From assembly GCA_017744285.1 (NCBI GenBank), contig JAGIBP010000009.1, forward strand, positions 1 to 64,000: a DNA stretch of 64,000 bases. The letters run 5' to 3'. Source of the DNA: Variovorax sp. (GTDB lineage Bacteria > Pseudomonadota > Gammaproteobacteria > Burkholderiales > Burkholderiaceae_C). The notes below the pieces were generated by a model. It was not told where the DNA came from and ran no database searches. It was given only the letters and a program-made list of their open reading frames with translations. Of this stretch, positions 17,103 to 25,485 are shown piece after piece (position 1 is the stretch's first letter; each line of letters opens with the position of its first letter). The position numbers and the translations under genes are program-made.

Positions 17103-18173
17103 ATGATCAAGGTACGCAAGGGCCAGGCGCCCCCGCCGATGTCGCGCGAGGCCTTCCACGAGCGCTTCATGCAGGCTTACCAGGACCCGGCCTTCGCGGC
17201 CGAGCACGCGGCGCTGGCCCGGCTCGAAGCGATCGCGTGGCAGGCCTACCAGGAAGGCCGCAAGGCGCCCTCGACGCGCAAGGCGGGCGAGGGCTTCGCG
17301 GACCCGGAGTACGAGGTCTCGATCGAATGGCTCGAGACCCGCGGTCGCCTGCGCCGGGCCCAGGCCGCGTGGGCCGACCCCGCCACGCCCTCGCGCGTGC
17401 TGCTCGTCAATGCCTCTCCGCGCAACGATGGCACCTGCCCCGGCGAGATGTCGAAGACCTGGCGCATGCTGCAGCTCGCGAAGACCGAGCTCGACGAGGC
17501 GCGCATCGCCTGCGACGTGCTGGACCTGAGCCTTTTGACCTCCGACTACGCGCGCCGGATCCATCCGTGCAAGGGATGCGTCTCGACCGCGATGCCCCTG
17601 TGCCACTGGCCGTGCAGCTGCTATCCCAACCATGCGCTCAACCAGACCGGCGACTGGATGAACGAGATCTACGAACGCTGGGTGGCGGCGCACGGCATCA
17701 TCCTTTTCACGCCGACGCACTGGTACCAGGCCGCGAGTCCGCTCAAGCTCATGATGGACCGGCTGGTCTGCGCCGACGGCGGCAACCCCGATCCCACGAG
17801 CACCCACGGCAAGCGCCCGGAAGAAGCCAAGGCGCTCGAACTCAAGGGCTGGGACTATCCGAAGCACCTCGCTGGCCGCGTGTACGGCCTGGTGGTGCAC
17901 GGCGACGTGGGCGGCGTCGAAGACCTGCGCCGCAACCTCGGCGACTGGCTCGACTGGATGGGCCTCGTCGATGCCGGCCCGAAGGCGCGGCTGGACCGCT
18001 ACGTGGGCTACTACGCGCCCTACGCCACCAGCCACGACGCCTTGAACGACGACACCGGCGTGCAGGCGGAAGTGCGCAACGTGGCGCGCGCCGTGGCGGA
18101 TGCGGTGGCACTCCTGCGCGCCGGACGGCTTCCGCAGCCTGACCGCGGGCTGATCGAGCCGCGACCCAAGTGA
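17103..18173 (+). CDS. Flavodoxin/NADPH-dependent FMN reductase family protein
   Basis: LLVNASPRNDGTCPGEMSKTWRM, HPCKGCVSTA, FTPTHWYQAASPLKLMMDRLVC. Confidence 0.8.
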   Translation: MIKVRKGQAPPPMSREAFHERFMQAYQDPAFAAEHAALARLEAIAWQAYQEGRKAPSTRKAGEGFADPEYEVSIEWLETRGRLRRAQAAWADPATPSRVLLVNASPRNDGTCPGEMSKTWRMLQLAKTELDEARIACDVLDLSLLTSDYARRIHPCKGCVSTAMPLCHWPCSCYPNHALNQTGDWMNEIYERWVAAHGIILFTPTHWYQAASPLKLMMDRLVCADGGNPDPTSTHGKRPEEAKALELKGWDYPKHLAGRVYGLVVHGDVGGVEDLRRNLGDWLDWMGLVDAGPKARLDRYVGYYAPYATSHDALNDDTGVQAEVRNVARAVADAVALLRAGRLPQPDRGLIEPRPK

Positions 18174-18226
18174 AGGGGCGCGGCCAGGGCCATCACCGCG
18201 TCATCCAACGGGCGTAGACTGCTTCC

Positions 18227-18673
18227 ATGGTTCCACGCAGCGTCGATGCCTTTCTGGAGGTCGTGCGCGGCGACGGCATCGCCGCCGCGCTGGCCTGGCT
18301 GAACGCGGGCGTGCCGCATCGGTTCAGCGCCATCTACCGCTTCGAGGGCGCGCTTCTTCGCAACGAGTTCTTCTGCGACAAGAAGGGCGCCGCGCGGCCC
18401 GCGTTCCTGCTCGCGGTGCCGTTCGAAGTGAGCTTCTGCCAGTTCGCGTTGCGCGACGGCGCGTTCCGCACCGACGACTCGGGCACCGACGACAGGCTGC
18501 TGGGCCATCCCTACCGCGGCGTGGTCGTGTCCTACCACAGCGTGCCGCTGACCACGCTCGAAGGCGAGATCTGGGGCACCCTGTCGCACTTCGACACGGA
18601 AGCGCTTCACCTCGACGACGAGGAGTTCGCGTTGCTGCAGGCCGTGGCGCGGGAACTGCCGGCGTTCCTCTGA
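18227..18673 (+). CDS. GAF-domain-like protein
   Basis: 148 aa; GAF-like pattern (HRFSAIYRFEGALL...YRGVVVSYHSVPLTTLEGEIWGTLSHFD). Confidence 0.6.
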   Translation: MVPRSVDAFLEVVRGDGIAAALAWLNAGVPHRFSAIYRFEGALLRNEFFCDKKGAARPAFLLAVPFEVSFCQFALRDGAFRTDDSGTDDRLLGHPYRGVVVSYHSVPLTTLEGEIWGTLSHFDTEALHLDDEEFALLQAVARELPAFL

Positions 18674-18683
18674 TCCGGGCGGA

Positions 18684-19508
18684 TCACTCTCGCGCGGTGC
18701 GTCCTTGCGTACGCCGCCGCACGAGCGCCAGGTTGGCCGTCGTCATCGCCGCGAGCAGCGTGACCAGCCACGAGAAATACACCCACAGCAGGAACATCGG
18801 GAGCGCGGCGAATGCGCCATAGAGGGCCTTGTACGTCGGCACCTTGACGAGGTAGGCCGTGAAGCCGCGCTTGCCGGCTTCGAAGGCGAGGCTGCCCAGC
18901 AGGCCGCCCACGAGTGCGTCTCGAAGCCGCACGCGCGTGTTCGGGACGAGGTAGAACGCGCAGGTCAGCGCCACCATGCCCAGCACGAGCGGCCCGAGGT
19001 CGAGCACGAAGGCCGCCGGCCGCGCGAGCGCGGCGATCAGGCCCGTCGAGACGCCCGCCAGGTACGACGTGGCCCAGAGACTCAGGCCCAGCACCGGCGG
19101 CCCGAGCAAGAGCATCACCAGGTACAGGCCGACCCGTCGCGGCAACGGCCGGTTGCGGCGCACCTGCCACATCTGGTTGAGCGCGTTCTCCACCGTCAGC
19201 AGCATCGCGACGGCGGTGCACAGCAGGAAGAGCGAGCCGATCCACGTGAGGCCGCTCGCGTTCGCGGCGAACTGGTTCAGGTACTTGAGGACCGTGCGGG
19301 CAATGTCCGAAGGCAGCAGCCTGCTCAGCAGCAGTTCCTGCAAGGAGGCCTTGAATCGACCGAAGGCCGGCACGCGTGCGAACAGCGCGAAGCTCGCCGC
19401 CAGCAGGGGCACGATGGACAGCAGGGTGGTGAAGGTCAGACTGCCCGCGACCTGCGGCAGGCGTTCCTTGCGCGCGCGCTGGATCGTCAAACGGGTCAAT
19501 GTGAACAT
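18684..19508 (-). CDS. YihY/BrkB family inner-membrane protein
   Basis: Multi-TM; AGSLTFTTLLSIVPLLAASFALF and NQMWQVRRNRPLPRRVGLYL typical of the family. Confidence 0.9.
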   Translation of the reverse strand: MFTLTRLTIQRARKERLPQVAGSLTFTTLLSIVPLLAASFALFARVPAFGRFKASLQELLLSRLLPSDIARTVLKYLNQFAANASGLTWIGSLFLLCTAVAMLLTVENALNQMWQVRRNRPLPRRVGLYLVMLLLGPPVLGLSLWATSYLAGVSTGLIAALARPAAFVLDLGPLVLGMVALTCAFYLVPNTRVRLRDALVGGLLGSLAFEAGKRGFTAYLVKVPTYKALYGAFAALPMFLLWVYFSWLVTLLAAMTTANLALVRRRTQGRTARE

Positions 19509-19635
19509 GGAATGCGGCCTCGCGCCTTCGGGCCGGTGCGCGGAGAAAAGGGCGCGATTATGCAGGCGGCACGCATCGCGCTCGTCGTGTAGATTTCTGG
19601 TCGGAGTCTGAGAAATCTCTGCAATCATTTCGATC

Positions 19636-19872
19636 ATGTCCGCCGTCCCTTCCCACGATGAACTCGCCAGCCTCGGTGAAGAGGAACTGATTGCCTATGC
19701 CCAGGGCTGGCGTGCGCGCGCCGCGCGCGGCGACCGCTCGGCCTATGGCGTGGCCCACGCCTTGGAAGTCGAACTGCGCCGGCGCATGCGGCACAGCGCC
19801 CTGCAGCAACTCGAGGCGAAGCCCCCCGAGCCGCCACGTCCGTGGTGGAAGCGTTGGGGCGCGAGCCGCTGA
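19636..19872 (+). CDS. Hypothetical protein (78 aa)
   Basis: MSAVPSHDELASLGEEELIAYAQGWRARAARGDRSAYGVAHALE...; independent ORF with promoter-like upstream DNA. Confidence 0.6.
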   Translation: MSAVPSHDELASLGEEELIAYAQGWRARAARGDRSAYGVAHALEVELRRRMRHSALQQLEAKPPEPPRPWWKRWGASR

Positions 19873-20063
19873 GGCCGCGGCAGCCCGGCCCCTGCGAATC
19901 CCGCGGTGGCCTTCGTTCCGCGTGAGCGCCTATGAAACGGCGTTTCACGGGTAACATGCGCACCCGGCGGTCGAACGCCGGAACGACCTGCCGAACGTGC
20001 CCCCTTGCCGATGATCGATTTCTTCTTTGCGACCCGCTGCGTCCCAGGCCCGAGAGGCCCGCA

Positions 20064-20693
20064 GTGATTTTTTCAGGGAACGAACTCCTCGCCATCAAGG
20101 TCGTTGCGGTGGCCACGCCCGTGGCCGGGTTGGCAGCCTTCGCGCACGTGCGGGCCCGCCGCCGGCGCGCCCGCGCGATGAGTGCCGAGGGGACGCGCAA
20201 GCGCACGCGTTCCCTTGTCATCGAGGTTCGCGAGAGCGAGGCGACCGGCGCGGGCTTCGTCAGCATCGAACTCACGCCGCATCTGCTGGCCTGCCTCGCC
20301 GCGGCGAACAGCGCGCGGCTGCGCGGCTATCCCACACCCGATTCCGTGATGGTGGCGCCCGCGGTGATGGCCACCTGGAAGACCCTGGGCAAGCGCGACC
20401 TGGAAGAGGTCGAACTCGCGAGCAAGCTGATCGTGACGCGCGAATTCGTGAAGGTCCGCTCGTCGTCGCGCACGCTCGAAAGCGTTCGCGTGCCGCTGGG
20501 CGAACTGCTGCGCGCACACGGGCGCCTGCCCGAGGGCCAGGCGCTGTACTGCGCTGCCGAAGGGGACGACCCCTCCGACGCGGTCCGCGTGCGGCGCATC
20601 GCGCCGGCCGGCGCATCCAAGGACTTCTACTGGGTGCGCCAAGGGGCGGGCCAGCCCGCCGCGCCGGCGATCCGCGCGAAGCGGGACAACTGA
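20064..20693 (+). CDS. Hypothetical protein with N-terminal membrane segment (GTG start)
   Basis: VIFSGNELLAIKVVAVATPVAGLAAFAHVRARRRR...; GTG overlaps TGA of a possible 18-codon upstream ORF. Confidence 0.55.
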   Translation: MIFSGNELLAIKVVAVATPVAGLAAFAHVRARRRRARAMSAEGTRKRTRSLVIEVRESEATGAGFVSIELTPHLLACLAAANSARLRGYPTPDSVMVAPAVMATWKTLGKRDLEEVELASKLIVTREFVKVRSSSRTLESVRVPLGELLRAHGRLPEGQALYCAAEGDDPSDAVRVRRIAPAGASKDFYWVRQGAGQPAAPAIRAKRDN

Positions 20694-20740
20694 CGCGCGC
20701 CGAGCCTGCGCCGGTGCACGGGCCGGTACATTAGCGCCAC

Positions 20741-21493
20741 ATGCAAGAGAGAGATCGGGCCCTTCGGCCATCGACCCGCGGCGGTCGCTTCACACGCTTT
20801 TTCATTCATTCGAGTTTCGTCACCGGTCTTCGCGCAGGCTTGGGTGTGCTGCTTTGCACGCTGATCGTGGCTTGCGGCACATCGTCCAAGGCGCCATCGC
20901 GTTCCCGCGCGGCCGCCCCGCCGCCCGCGGCGCGCGCGCCATCGTCACCCGCGCCTGCGCCCGCGAAGGCCGACGGCGCAACGTCCGCCGAGTCGCCGAA
21001 GGCCCGTGCAAAGCGCCAGGCGGCGCGCAAGGGCGGCAAGACACGCTCCGCTTCGGCGGCCAAGGCAGGCGCCTCGAAGGCGCCCAGGGTCGCGGCATCG
21101 CCGGCACCGGGCGCGGCGGCCGGCACCTTCCTGTGGCCGGCGTCCGGCGAGCTCGCCGCGCGCTTCAATGGCGGCACGAGCAAGGGCATCGACATCCGCG
21201 GCAAGCCCGGCGACCCGGTGATCGCCGCCGCGGGTGGGCGCGTGGTGTATGCCGGCTCGAAGCTGCGCGGCTACGGCAATCTCGTGATCGTCAAGCATGG
21301 CGATGAATTCATGACCGCCTATGCGCACAACCGCAAGCTTCTCGTGCGCGAGAACGAGCAGGTGAGGGCCGGCCAGCAGATCGCCGAGATGGGCAGCACC
21401 GACGCGAACGCCACGAAGCTGCATTTCGAGCTGCGGCGAAAGGGCAACGCGGTCGACCCGCTGCCCTACCTCAAGGCACCGCCCGCGCCCTGA
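20741..21493 (+). CDS. Peptidoglycan DD-metallopeptidase-like lipoprotein (M23/LytM)
   Basis: Lipobox-like LIVAC-G; M23 domain GIDIRGKPGDPVIAAAGGRVVYAGSKLRGYGNLVIVKHGDEFMTAYAHN. Confidence 0.88.
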   Translation: MQERDRALRPSTRGGRFTRFFIHSSFVTGLRAGLGVLLCTLIVACGTSSKAPSRSRAAAPPPAARAPSSPAPAPAKADGATSAESPKARAKRQAARKGGKTRSASAAKAGASKAPRVAASPAPGAAAGTFLWPASGELAARFNGGTSKGIDIRGKPGDPVIAAAGGRVVYAGSKLRGYGNLVIVKHGDEFMTAYAHNRKLLVRENEQVRAGQQIAEMGSTDANATKLHFELRRKGNAVDPLPYLKAPPAP

Positions 21494-21508
21494 GGCCGGC
21501 GCGGGGCC

Positions 21509-22114
21509 TCAGTGCCTCGAGGGCAGGTAGCCGTGCGTGCGGGCGTAATGCAGCGCCTGCGTGCGGCTCGTGACGCCGATGCGCTTGAACAGCCTGTACA
21601 TGTGGACCTTGATCGTGTGCTCGCTGATCTGCAGGTACTCGGCGATCTCTCGATTGCCGAAACCGAGCGCGATGCATTCGACGAGCTGCACCTGGCGCTT
21701 GGTGAGCTTGCCCGCCGCGGCGTTCGCGGGCGTGTCGTCGGTGTCGATCTCTTCCGAGAGCAGCGCGCGCAGCGAGTCGGCGAGTTGCGACGAGCCGGTC
21801 GCCTTGTCGATGTAGACATCGGCGCCGCTGGCGAGGCAAAGCTGCTCCATGTCCTCGGCGGGCGAGGCGGAATAGACCGCCAGCGGCACGTCCGAGAACT
21901 CGCCCTTGAGCGAGATCACGCCATCGCAGCCGGTGGCGTCGGGCAGGTTCAGGTCGAGGCAGAACAGCGTCGGCGCGCCGTGCTTGGTGATGGCGCCAGG
22001 AAGCCGCGAGAGGCGGTCCAGTTCGACGATGTTGGCGGCGGGCCGGACGCGGCGCAAGACCATCGAAACGGCGTCGCGCATCAGGGGGTGGTCATCGATG
22101 ACGTAAATGCTCAT
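21509..22114 (-). CDS. LuxR/NarL family response regulator
   Basis: REC (LFCLDLNLPDATG) and LuxR HTH (LTKRQVQLVECIALGFGNREIAEYLQISEHTIKVHMYRLFKRIGV). Confidence 0.92.
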   Translation of the reverse strand: MSIYVIDDHPLMRDAVSMVLRRVRPAANIVELDRLSRLPGAITKHGAPTLFCLDLNLPDATGCDGVISLKGEFSDVPLAVYSASPAEDMEQLCLASGADVYIDKATGSSQLADSLRALLSEEIDTDDTPANAAAGKLTKRQVQLVECIALGFGNREIAEYLQISEHTIKVHMYRLFKRIGVTSRTQALHYARTHGYLPSRH

Positions 22115-22416
22115 CAGGCCTTCTTTGGTCAGTCAGGTATCAGGAAATTTCTGGTTGGATACTCGCACGCGTGCCTGCGCATCCGAGCTTTCTGCCGCGA
22201 CAGCACGGCAGCAAGGCGAGACGTATTTCACGAAGATGAATCTCGTCCGGCGAATGGTTTTTCGAGTGAAAACTATCGACTAACACCATCCCTTCGGATT
22301 GCGTCGAGGCACTGTGCAATTTTGCGCGGATCGTGTGACGACGCGTGCAGTAAGTCGTTTGAACTCAGTCACCGTCCTCTGACAATTGCCCGAAATTTCT
22401 GGGGTCATCGCTCACC

Positions 22417-22857
22417 ATGGAAGCCTGCTGTTCTTTCGGAGCCTTCTCGCGAATCGTCAGGCCGCTCGTCACGCTGTTCACGAAGCGCGTGGCGCCGCCG
22501 GCACCTGTGCGCCGGGACGCGGAGCGAGCCGGCGCTGCGATGCCGCCGTTCGCGAGCGCGCCGATGTCCGTGGCGCCGAGCGTCGTGCAGCCGCCCGCCG
22601 CGCCGGCGGAGATCGCGCCGGGCCCCGCCAAGCCGATGCGCACGCTCGCCGAGGTGCGCGCGGACCTGGCCCGGCTTCGCGAGAAGTCGCGCGAGCGCCA
22701 GGCGCAGGCGCGCGTCGCTCGCCCCGAGGTGGCCTTCGCCGCCACCGACTTCATGGACTACCTGCCTTCGGCGCCCACGCGCCACGAGGCACCGGCGGGC
22801 GACGAGAGCTTCGCGCCCACGGCCTACATCGACTTCACCGTGCTGAAGTCGCGCTGA
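22417..22857 (+). CDS. Hypothetical protein (146 aa)
   Basis: MEACCSFGAFSRIVRPLVTLFTKR...; coding likely, function unknown. Confidence 0.55.
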   Translation: MEACCSFGAFSRIVRPLVTLFTKRVAPPAPVRRDAERAGAAMPPFASAPMSVAPSVVQPPAAPAEIAPGPAKPMRTLAEVRADLARLREKSRERQAQARVARPEVAFAATDFMDYLPSAPTRHEAPAGDESFAPTAYIDFTVLKSR

Positions 22858-22894
22858 CCCTTGCGGCAGTGCGAGACGCACCGGCCCGCAAGGG
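22858..22894. other. Nested hairpin in intergenic DNA
   Basis: CCCTTGCGG ... CCGCAAGGG (9-bp perfect inverted repeat) enclosing GTGCG-AGA-CGCAC. Confidence 0.6.
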
Positions 22895-23055
22895 ATCGGT
22901 GCCGTGCCGGGATGCATACGCACCTCGACACCTCCGTGACCCTTCGTAGCATTCGGCCCTTCAGTGTTTTGGCGATGCAGATTCAGGCGTCGTCTTACAA
23001 GCTGGGCCGGGCCTGCCGTTGACAAAAGTTGCTTCGCGAAAAAAAGGAGCACGGC

Positions 23056-23880
23056 ATGCAGCTCGTCACATCTGCGAACTCTGTCTGGCCATCCAGCGCC
23101 ACCCCTTCCGTTGCATATGCGCAGCTCGGCGATCTGGTGGAAATGCTGCTGCACCCGAAGGGCTCGGCCTTCACCACCTGCGGCTTCTGCCAGACCCTCA
23201 ATCGCGAGGGCGCCACGCGCTGCCGCGCGTGCGGGGGATCGTTCGCGCCATCGGATGACGAAGACCGCGCCGGGGAAGACGGCCCGGCGGATGCGCAGGC
23301 GACCGTCGACGGCCAGCCGATCGGTGGGCGCGAGTTCTCGGACCTGCCTGCGCTGCGCACCGTTCTCTTGCTCGTGCTGGTGCCGCCGATCCTGATGTTC
23401 CTCGGCTTCGGCGCATGGAACGCATTGCGCGCGAGCCTCGGCCCGGCCGAGCAGGTCGTGCTGCCCAGCCGCTCGAGCATCGATTCGGTGTTCGCGTTGC
23501 CCGCCGCGAGCGTGCCGCCGCCGCGACGTGATGCGACGCGCAGCGCAGCGGCGCAGGCGGGACCCGATGCGGGGGCGCACCATGACAAGGAAGGCGGCGC
23601 CGGGCGCGTTGCAGGGCCCGCGGCCGCGATCGCCGCGACCGAGGCCGATCGCGAGGCGCCGAAGGCCGCGCCGGCCCGCACGGCGCCCCGGCCCGTGGCG
23701 ACGCATCACGCGGAGGCCAATCCGCTTGCGGCGTGCAGCGGCTACACCTTCATCGCGCGCGCGGTGTGCGTGAACAGGAGCTGTGCGGAACCGCGCGCCG
23801 CGCAGCACGCGCAATGCCGGCAGGCAAACCGTCAGCGGCGCATCGACGAGAGCCGCCGCAATCCGGTGCTCATGGGTTGA
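23056..23880 (+). CDS. Hypothetical zinc-ribbon membrane protein
   Basis: CGFCQTLNREGATRCRACGG then TM TVLLLVLVPPILMFLGFGAW. Confidence 0.65.
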   Translation: MQLVTSANSVWPSSATPSVAYAQLGDLVEMLLHPKGSAFTTCGFCQTLNREGATRCRACGGSFAPSDDEDRAGEDGPADAQATVDGQPIGGREFSDLPALRTVLLLVLVPPILMFLGFGAWNALRASLGPAEQVVLPSRSSIDSVFALPAASVPPPRRDATRSAAAQAGPDAGAHHDKEGGAGRVAGPAAAIAATEADREAPKAAPARTAPRPVATHHAEANPLAACSGYTFIARAVCVNRSCAEPRAAQHAQCRQANRQRRIDESRRNPVLMG

Positions 23881-23984
23881 AGGCTCCGCGCCACACGGCC
23901 GTCGTTGTGTGGACAGCCACACGGACTGTTGGCAATATGTATCCGCCCACCCCGTGGGCGTGTTCAACTTCAACGAAGGATCCC

Positions 23985-24341
23985 ATGAGAAAGATTGTTC
24001 TGACTGCCGGCATTGCTCTGGTCCAGATGGTGGCGATCAACGCCTTCGCGCAATCGAGCGGTGACGCCGATCCCGCGCAGGCGAAGTCGCCGCCCACGCC
24101 GAAGACGACGCCTGCGGAACGGGCCGAGGCGCGAGGTGAACGCAAGGCTGCGGGATCCCAGGCCGCACGCGGACCGCAGATAGGCGAAGGTCAGAGCGAG
24201 CCCACGCCGACGGCGAAGACGACGCGCAAGGAGCGCAAGGCCGCGAACGCCAAGCGCCGGGCCGCCACACGCGAAGCCAACAAGGCCGGCGAGCTGTCCC
24301 GCGGCGGCAACGCCGACGCACCGGAGAAGCAAAAGCCGTGA
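23985..24341 (+). CDS. Small secreted basic repeat-rich protein
   Basis: Signal peptide MRKIVLTAGIALVQMVAINAFAQ; KTTPAERAEARGERKAAG.../KTTRKERKAANAKRRAATREANKAGELSRGG. Confidence 0.65.
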   Translation: MRKIVLTAGIALVQMVAINAFAQSSGDADPAQAKSPPTPKTTPAERAEARGERKAAGSQAARGPQIGEGQSEPTPTAKTTRKERKAANAKRRAATREANKAGELSRGGNADAPEKQKP

Positions 24342-24350
24342 TCATTTCTT

Positions 24351-24451
24351 GAGCGAGCATCGCCCGGCTCGCTCCCCGGACTCAGCACGCGAGTCCGGGT
24401 TCCATGGCGAAGCGACTCGCCATGGATCCGCTGCAAACGGATGCCGTCCGT
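24351..24451. repeat. Tandem array of perfect inverted repeats (hairpins)
   Basis: GAGCGAGC/GCTCGCTC; CCCGGACTC/GAGTCCGGG; TCCATGGCGA/TCGCCATGGA; ATCCG/CGGAT alternating with ACGGA/TCCGT. Confidence 0.75.
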
Positions 24452-24452
24452 A

Positions 24453-25442
24453 TCAGGAATCGGCCGTGAAGCCGATCTGTTTGACCAGCGGTCCCCAGCG
24501 TTCGAACTCGGCCTTCTGGTCGGCCGCCATGTCCTGCGGCGTGCTGCCATGGGCCACGAGACCCCCCAGCGCCAGCGCATCGATCACCGACTTGTCCCTC
24601 AGGGCCTGGTTGATCGCATCGCTCGCGAGCGAGACGGTCGCCGCGGGGGTCTTGCTCGGCGCATAGAAGCCGAACCATTCCTCCGAGGTCACGTCCGGAT
24701 AGCCCAGTTCGATGAACGTCGGCACGTCGGGCAGATAGGGCGAGCGCTTCTTGCCCGAGGTCGCGAGCACGCGCACGCGGCCCGCCTTGATGTATTGCAG
24801 ATAGTCGCCGCTCGGGTTCATCGCGGCCGCGATCTGCCCGCCGACCAGGTCGGTGACGCTGGGCACCGTGCCGCGGTAGGGAACGTGCTTGAGGTCCACG
24901 CCCGCGCGCAGGCCGAGCAGCGCGCCCAGCAGGTGCGGCATGGAACCCGCGCCGGGCGAGCCGTAGCTCGCCTGCGTCGGATTGGCCTTGGCCCAGGCCA
25001 GGAAGTCCTTGAGCGTCTTGACCTGCGCCGGCACCGCCGGACCCACGGCCAGGCCGTGGAACATGATCGCGCCGATCGAGACCGCGGTCACGTCCTCGGG
25101 CTTGTAGCTCAGCCGCGGGTAGATGTGCGGATAGACCGACAGCGCCGAGACGGGCGCCAGCGTCAGCACCGTGCCGTCGGAGGGAGCGGCCTTGAGCGCT
25201 TCCACCGCGATGCGGCCGCCGGCGCCTGGCTTGTTCTCGACATAGCCGGGGTTCTTGCTGTAGGGCGAGCCGCCCAGCTTCTCGGCCACGCGGCGGGCCA
25301 CGCTGTCGCCCGCGCTGCCGGCGGGGAAGCCATACATGATCTTGATCTGGTCCAGCGCCTGGGCGAGCGCGGAAAGTGGGGCCAGCGCGCCGAGCGCGGC
25401 GGCGCCGCCCAGGGTGTGCAGGAAGTGTCGGCGATGTTGCAT
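24453..25442 (-). CDS. Bug/TctC family tripartite tricarboxylate-type substrate-binding protein
   Basis: IKIMYGFPAGSAGDSVARRVAEKL, VENKPGAGGRIAVEALKAAPSDG. Confidence 0.92.
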   Translation of the reverse strand: MQHRRHFLHTLGGAAALGALAPLSALAQALDQIKIMYGFPAGSAGDSVARRVAEKLGGSPYSKNPGYVENKPGAGGRIAVEALKAAPSDGTVLTLAPVSALSVYPHIYPRLSYKPEDVTAVSIGAIMFHGLAVGPAVPAQVKTLKDFLAWAKANPTQASYGSPGAGSMPHLLGALLGLRAGVDLKHVPYRGTVPSVTDLVGGQIAAAMNPSGDYLQYIKAGRVRVLATSGKKRSPYLPDVPTFIELGYPDVTSEEWFGFYAPSKTPAATVSLASDAINQALRDKSVIDALALGGLVAHGSTPQDMAADQKAEFERWGPLVKQIGFTADS

Positions 25443-25485
25443 CGATAGTCTCCGGATGTGTCAGTGGAATGAAGGGTTCTGGGTC

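Noticed and set aside
20041-20080. GGCC-CGAGA-GGCC followed by TTTTTT as an intrinsic terminator
   Set aside because: Stem is only 4-5 bp and the T-run starts 9 nt after it, inside the start of the 20064 gene.
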